From Methanosarcinales archaeon (GTDB lineage: Archaea > Halobacteriota > Methanosarcinia > DSM-18856 > Methermicoccaceae), in assembly GCA_003661015.1 (NCBI GenBank), contig QMVI01000047.1:1-7706 (forward strand): DNA of 7,706 nucleotides. The letters run 5' to 3'. Below the pieces are notes generated by a model. That model saw only the letters and a list, made by a program, of their open reading frames with translations. It was not told the origin of the DNA and did no database searches. Shown piece by piece: positions 5,760 to 7,706 of the stretch (positions are counted from its first letter, which is position 1; each line of letters opens with the position of its first letter). The position numbers and the translations under genes were made by a program.

Positions 5760-7109
5760 ATGTACCGATTTGTGAGGAGAGCACTTATTGGTGAAAAGAG
5801 AGAGGAGAGCACTCATGACCGCATGATATTTGAGAAGAGTCAGCAACTTGCCCGGGAGTACGATATAACATACGATGGAACGATTGTTCCAGATGATGAG
5901 GACTTGGCTGATTCTGTGTTTGAGGCTGGACTTGAGCTTTTGCTTATGTGTGGTATTTACTGTATCGATACAGGGAGAGTAATCGAGCTCACAGAGGACG
6001 AGGTGATACAGGGGGTCAAAAGCATAAAAACGGTTGAGATAGGGAGAGGCACTGAGAAGGTGAGTGTGATAGATAGAGACCCGATGGATGCCCGCCCACC
6101 TGTGATTGTAGGGGGACCTGGGGGCGGACTTGTCTCTGAAAAACATTTTGTTGGAGTACACATGAGCTCGATCAGAGAGATAATCGTGCAGGGCATATAC
6201 ACCGGTGTGCTTGAGACATTGAACGGTGAGCGCATTACAGTCAAGACCCCCATGGAAATGTACGCAACCCTTCAAGAGGCGAGACTTGTCAGATATGCAT
6301 CAAGGCTCTCGGGGAGACCTGGGCTTGCAATGATGGGACCATCCACTCCCACTTTATCCCCCTCGTATATGCTCGTCTCGGAACCCAATCTATTCTCAGA
6401 GTATGACCCACAAGAAGTGTATCTGATGAACGATTTGAAAGTTGATTTCGAAGCCATCTCAAAGGCAATATACCACCTGATGAGAGGGAACCACTACATA
6501 ACATCTCACTGTCCGGTCCTTGGTAGTGCTTCGATAGGCTCACCAGAAGGACTTGCCATCGTTGATGTTGCTGAGACAATACAGGCAAAGATTTTGATGA
6601 ATTCAAGCATGCATGGGAGCGGGGCGGTTCATATCAATACGAATTCCTCCTCCACCAAAGAAGTCATGTGGGCATCCAACATATCTGCAATTGCACTCTC
6701 GAGGAATCTGGAGTATTACACAGCAAAATATTACTGGAACTCAGCTGGATGTTGCACAGACATGATGTTTTATGAGAGTGCTGTCCAGACGATAGGAGAT
6801 GCGGTGTGTGGCAGAGATATTCTCATAGGGCCAGTTGGAAGAGCTGGGAGGATACCTGATCACTCGACTGGAATAGAGTCGAGGTTTGTTGGAGAGGTTT
6901 CGAGACTCGCACTGGACCTCTCGCTGTCTGAGGCGAATGAAGTTGCTGAGGAGATATATTCTTGGTATTCAGACCATTTGACAACTCCTCCCCGAGGAAA
7001 GCAATTTTCTGAATGTTATGAACTTGTGTCTGAAATAGAATTCAAACCGACAAAAGAGTATCAGGAACTGTACGAATATGTGTTCTCTAAGATGAAGGAG
7101 ATAATTTAA
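5760..7109 (+). CDS. MtmB-family (monomethylamine:corrinoid methyltransferase) homologue lacking the pyrrolysine codon
   Basis: True MtmB moves the methyl group of monomethylamine to the corrinoid protein MtmC, using a Pyl residue encoded by TAG. This 449-residue homologue matches across its length: LLMCGIYCIDTGR, ARLVRYASRLSGRPG, NDLKVDFEAIS, AIVDVAETIQAKIL, CCTDMMFYESAVQTIGD and KQFSECYE correspond to family blocks I remember from Methanosarcina barkeri. At the Pyl site the family reads GRPGMGV-Pyl-GPETS; here it is GRPGLAM-Met-GPSTP, with ATG at 6333-6335. The family segment MDEQMP, carrying a catalytic Glu as I recall, is replaced by ITSHCP. The reaction or substrate therefore probably differs. 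ATG 5760 is chosen because GGAG lies 3 nt before it; TTG 5751 is an alternative. It ends in TAA. No corrinoid-protein gene is in the window. Confidence 0.85.
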   Translation: MYRFVRRALIGEKREESTHDRMIFEKSQQLAREYDITYDGTIVPDDEDLADSVFEAGLELLLMCGIYCIDTGRVIELTEDEVIQGVKSIKTVEIGRGTEKVSVIDRDPMDARPPVIVGGPGGGLVSEKHFVGVHMSSIREIIVQGIYTGVLETLNGERITVKTPMEMYATLQEARLVRYASRLSGRPGLAMMGPSTPTLSPSYMLVSEPNLFSEYDPQEVYLMNDLKVDFEAISKAIYHLMRGNHYITSHCPVLGSASIGSPEGLAIVDVAETIQAKILMNSSMHGSGAVHINTNSSSTKEVMWASNISAIALSRNLEYYTAKYYWNSAGCCTDMMFYESAVQTIGDAVCGRDILIGPVGRAGRIPDHSTGIESRFVGEVSRLALDLSLSEANEVAEEIYSWYSDHLTTPPRGKQFSECYELVSEIEFKPTKEYQELYEYVFSKMKEII

Positions 7110-7154
7110 TTTAGGGATATGATAAAGATTCTGGATAAAAATAACGGAGAGGGG
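7110..7154. other. short convergent intergenic gap
   Basis: These 45 bp separate two converging genes. I see no hairpin or clear T-run terminator on either strand. Confidence 0.5.
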
Positions 7155-7706
7155 TTAGATTGGTATATCCAACCGCTTTTCTATCCTCTCAATCTCCTTC
7201 TTTATGAGTGTCAGATGTGTTCTCTCAATTGTGTGTCCAGCAAGCCTCCACACAAACCAGAATGACCTCACATGGTCTTCTGGTGATAACTTCCAATCTT
7301 CTTTTGTTGTCTGTTCTATCCCTTCTGCATACCTCAAAAGTTCTCCCATCACATCATCAGATATCCACCCTACCTCAACATAGTATTCAAGAAGCTCAGG
7401 GAGGTTGTTCGTTCCAACACGTGCAGTCAGAAACTCTATCCACTTCATGGCAAGTCTTCTGCTCTGATAGTCTGAACCAATTTTCGTGAGAATTGGAGAC
7501 GAGACTTTTTGCTTCTCTTCGTAGTCCACCTCATCAGTCCCTTTCTCAAGTACATCCTTCTCAAGCTCGTCGATAATATCGATGGACTTCTCCACCTCTT
7601 CCTTTTCACTTCTGTTCTTATCTCTATACCCTTTATCCATCTCAATCTCTTCTGTCTTCTTCGTCAAACTCTCAATCTTCTCTCTGCAAATGTTACTATT
7701 CCATAG
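7155..7706 (-). CDS. archaellum FlaD/FlaE-domain protein (probably 5' partial)
   Basis: The C-terminal half matches the FlaD/FlaE domain of archaellum accessory proteins: AMKWIEFLTARVGTNNLPEL, EYYVEVGWISDDV, LLRYAEGI, and WKLSPEDHVRSFWFVWRLAG. These cytoplasmic proteins belong to the euryarchaeal archaellum motor and switch complex and link it to chemotaxis. The N-terminal part is highly charged (Glu, Lys, Asp) and heptad-like, consistent with the coiled coil common in these proteins. A TTG at 7667-7665 could start a 170-residue protein. However, the frame stays open to the window edge (continuing LWNSNICREKIES upstream), so the true start is probably outside. The stop is TAA, convergent with the mtmB-like gene across a 45-bp gap. 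No other archaellum gene is visible here. Confidence 0.75.
   Translation of the reverse strand, partial: LWNSNICREKIESLTKKTEEIEMDKGYRDKNRSEKEEVEKSIDIIDELEKDVLEKGTDEVDYEEKQKVSSPILTKIGSDYQSRRLAMKWIEFLTARVGTNNLPELLEYYVEVGWISDDVMGELLRYAEGIEQTTKEDWKLSPEDHVRSFWFVWRLAGHTIERTHLTLIKKEIERIEKRLDIPI

Noticed and set aside
6333..6335. ATG at the Pyl site of the MtmB homologue as a sequencing error for TAG
   Set aside because: It needs at least two base changes, and neighbouring active-site segments have also diverged, so a genuine non-Pyl homologue is more likely.

Overview
The window reads as a euryarchaeal chromosome fragment. Evidence: an Archaeoglobus-type inositol-1-phosphate synthase, an archaellum FlaD/FlaE-domain protein, two tRNA-Thr genes without encoded CCA and with a U discriminator, TATA-box-like promoters with weak or absent Shine-Dalgarno sites, and a homologue of the methanogen monomethylamine methyltransferase MtmB. 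The likely source is a methylotrophic or methanogen-related lineage with a pyrrolysine (Pyl) system, perhaps Methanosarcinales-like or another Methanomicrobia-related clade. The exact lineage cannot be read from this window.

Layout. (1) 1-367, minus strand: start of inositol-1-phosphate synthase, running off the left edge. (2) 500-3699, plus strand: a compact cluster of a GT78/GT81-like glycosyltransferase, a mannosyl-3-phosphoglycerate-type phosphatase and an archaeal glucosyl-3-phosphoglycerate synthase. (3) 3700-4134: an AT-rich island with one orphan ORF. (4) 4135-5669, minus strand: tRNA-Thr(UGU), tRNA-Thr(CGU) and a MOFRL-family glycerate 2-kinase, probably one transcript. (5) 5760-7109, plus strand: an MtmB homologue with Met at the Pyl position. 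(6) 7155-7706, minus strand: a FlaD/FlaE-domain protein, probably running off the right edge.

The main result is that three neighbouring metabolic genes carry in-frame TAG codons, at 1841-1843, 2126-2128, 3277-3279 and (minus strand) 4440-4438. Family-typical protein continues in the same frame on both sides of each, and essential motifs lie downstream. Every other gene whose end is visible stops at TAA or TGA; the only gene end involving TAG is ambiguous (the phosphatase, with TAG at 2486 and 2492 followed by TGA at 2501). This fits an archaeon that reads TAG as sense, most likely pyrrolysine, throughout ordinary metabolism and not only in methylamine methyltransferases. The one methylamine-methyltransferase homologue present has an ATG where the family has its Pyl codon.

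Functionally, the plus-strand cluster should make a sugar-glycerate compatible solute: glucosylglycerate, mannosylglycerate or mannosylglucosylglycerate. The glycerate kinase would connect free glycerate with 2-phosphoglycerate, and inositol-1-phosphate synthase feeds inositol lipids or inositol solutes.
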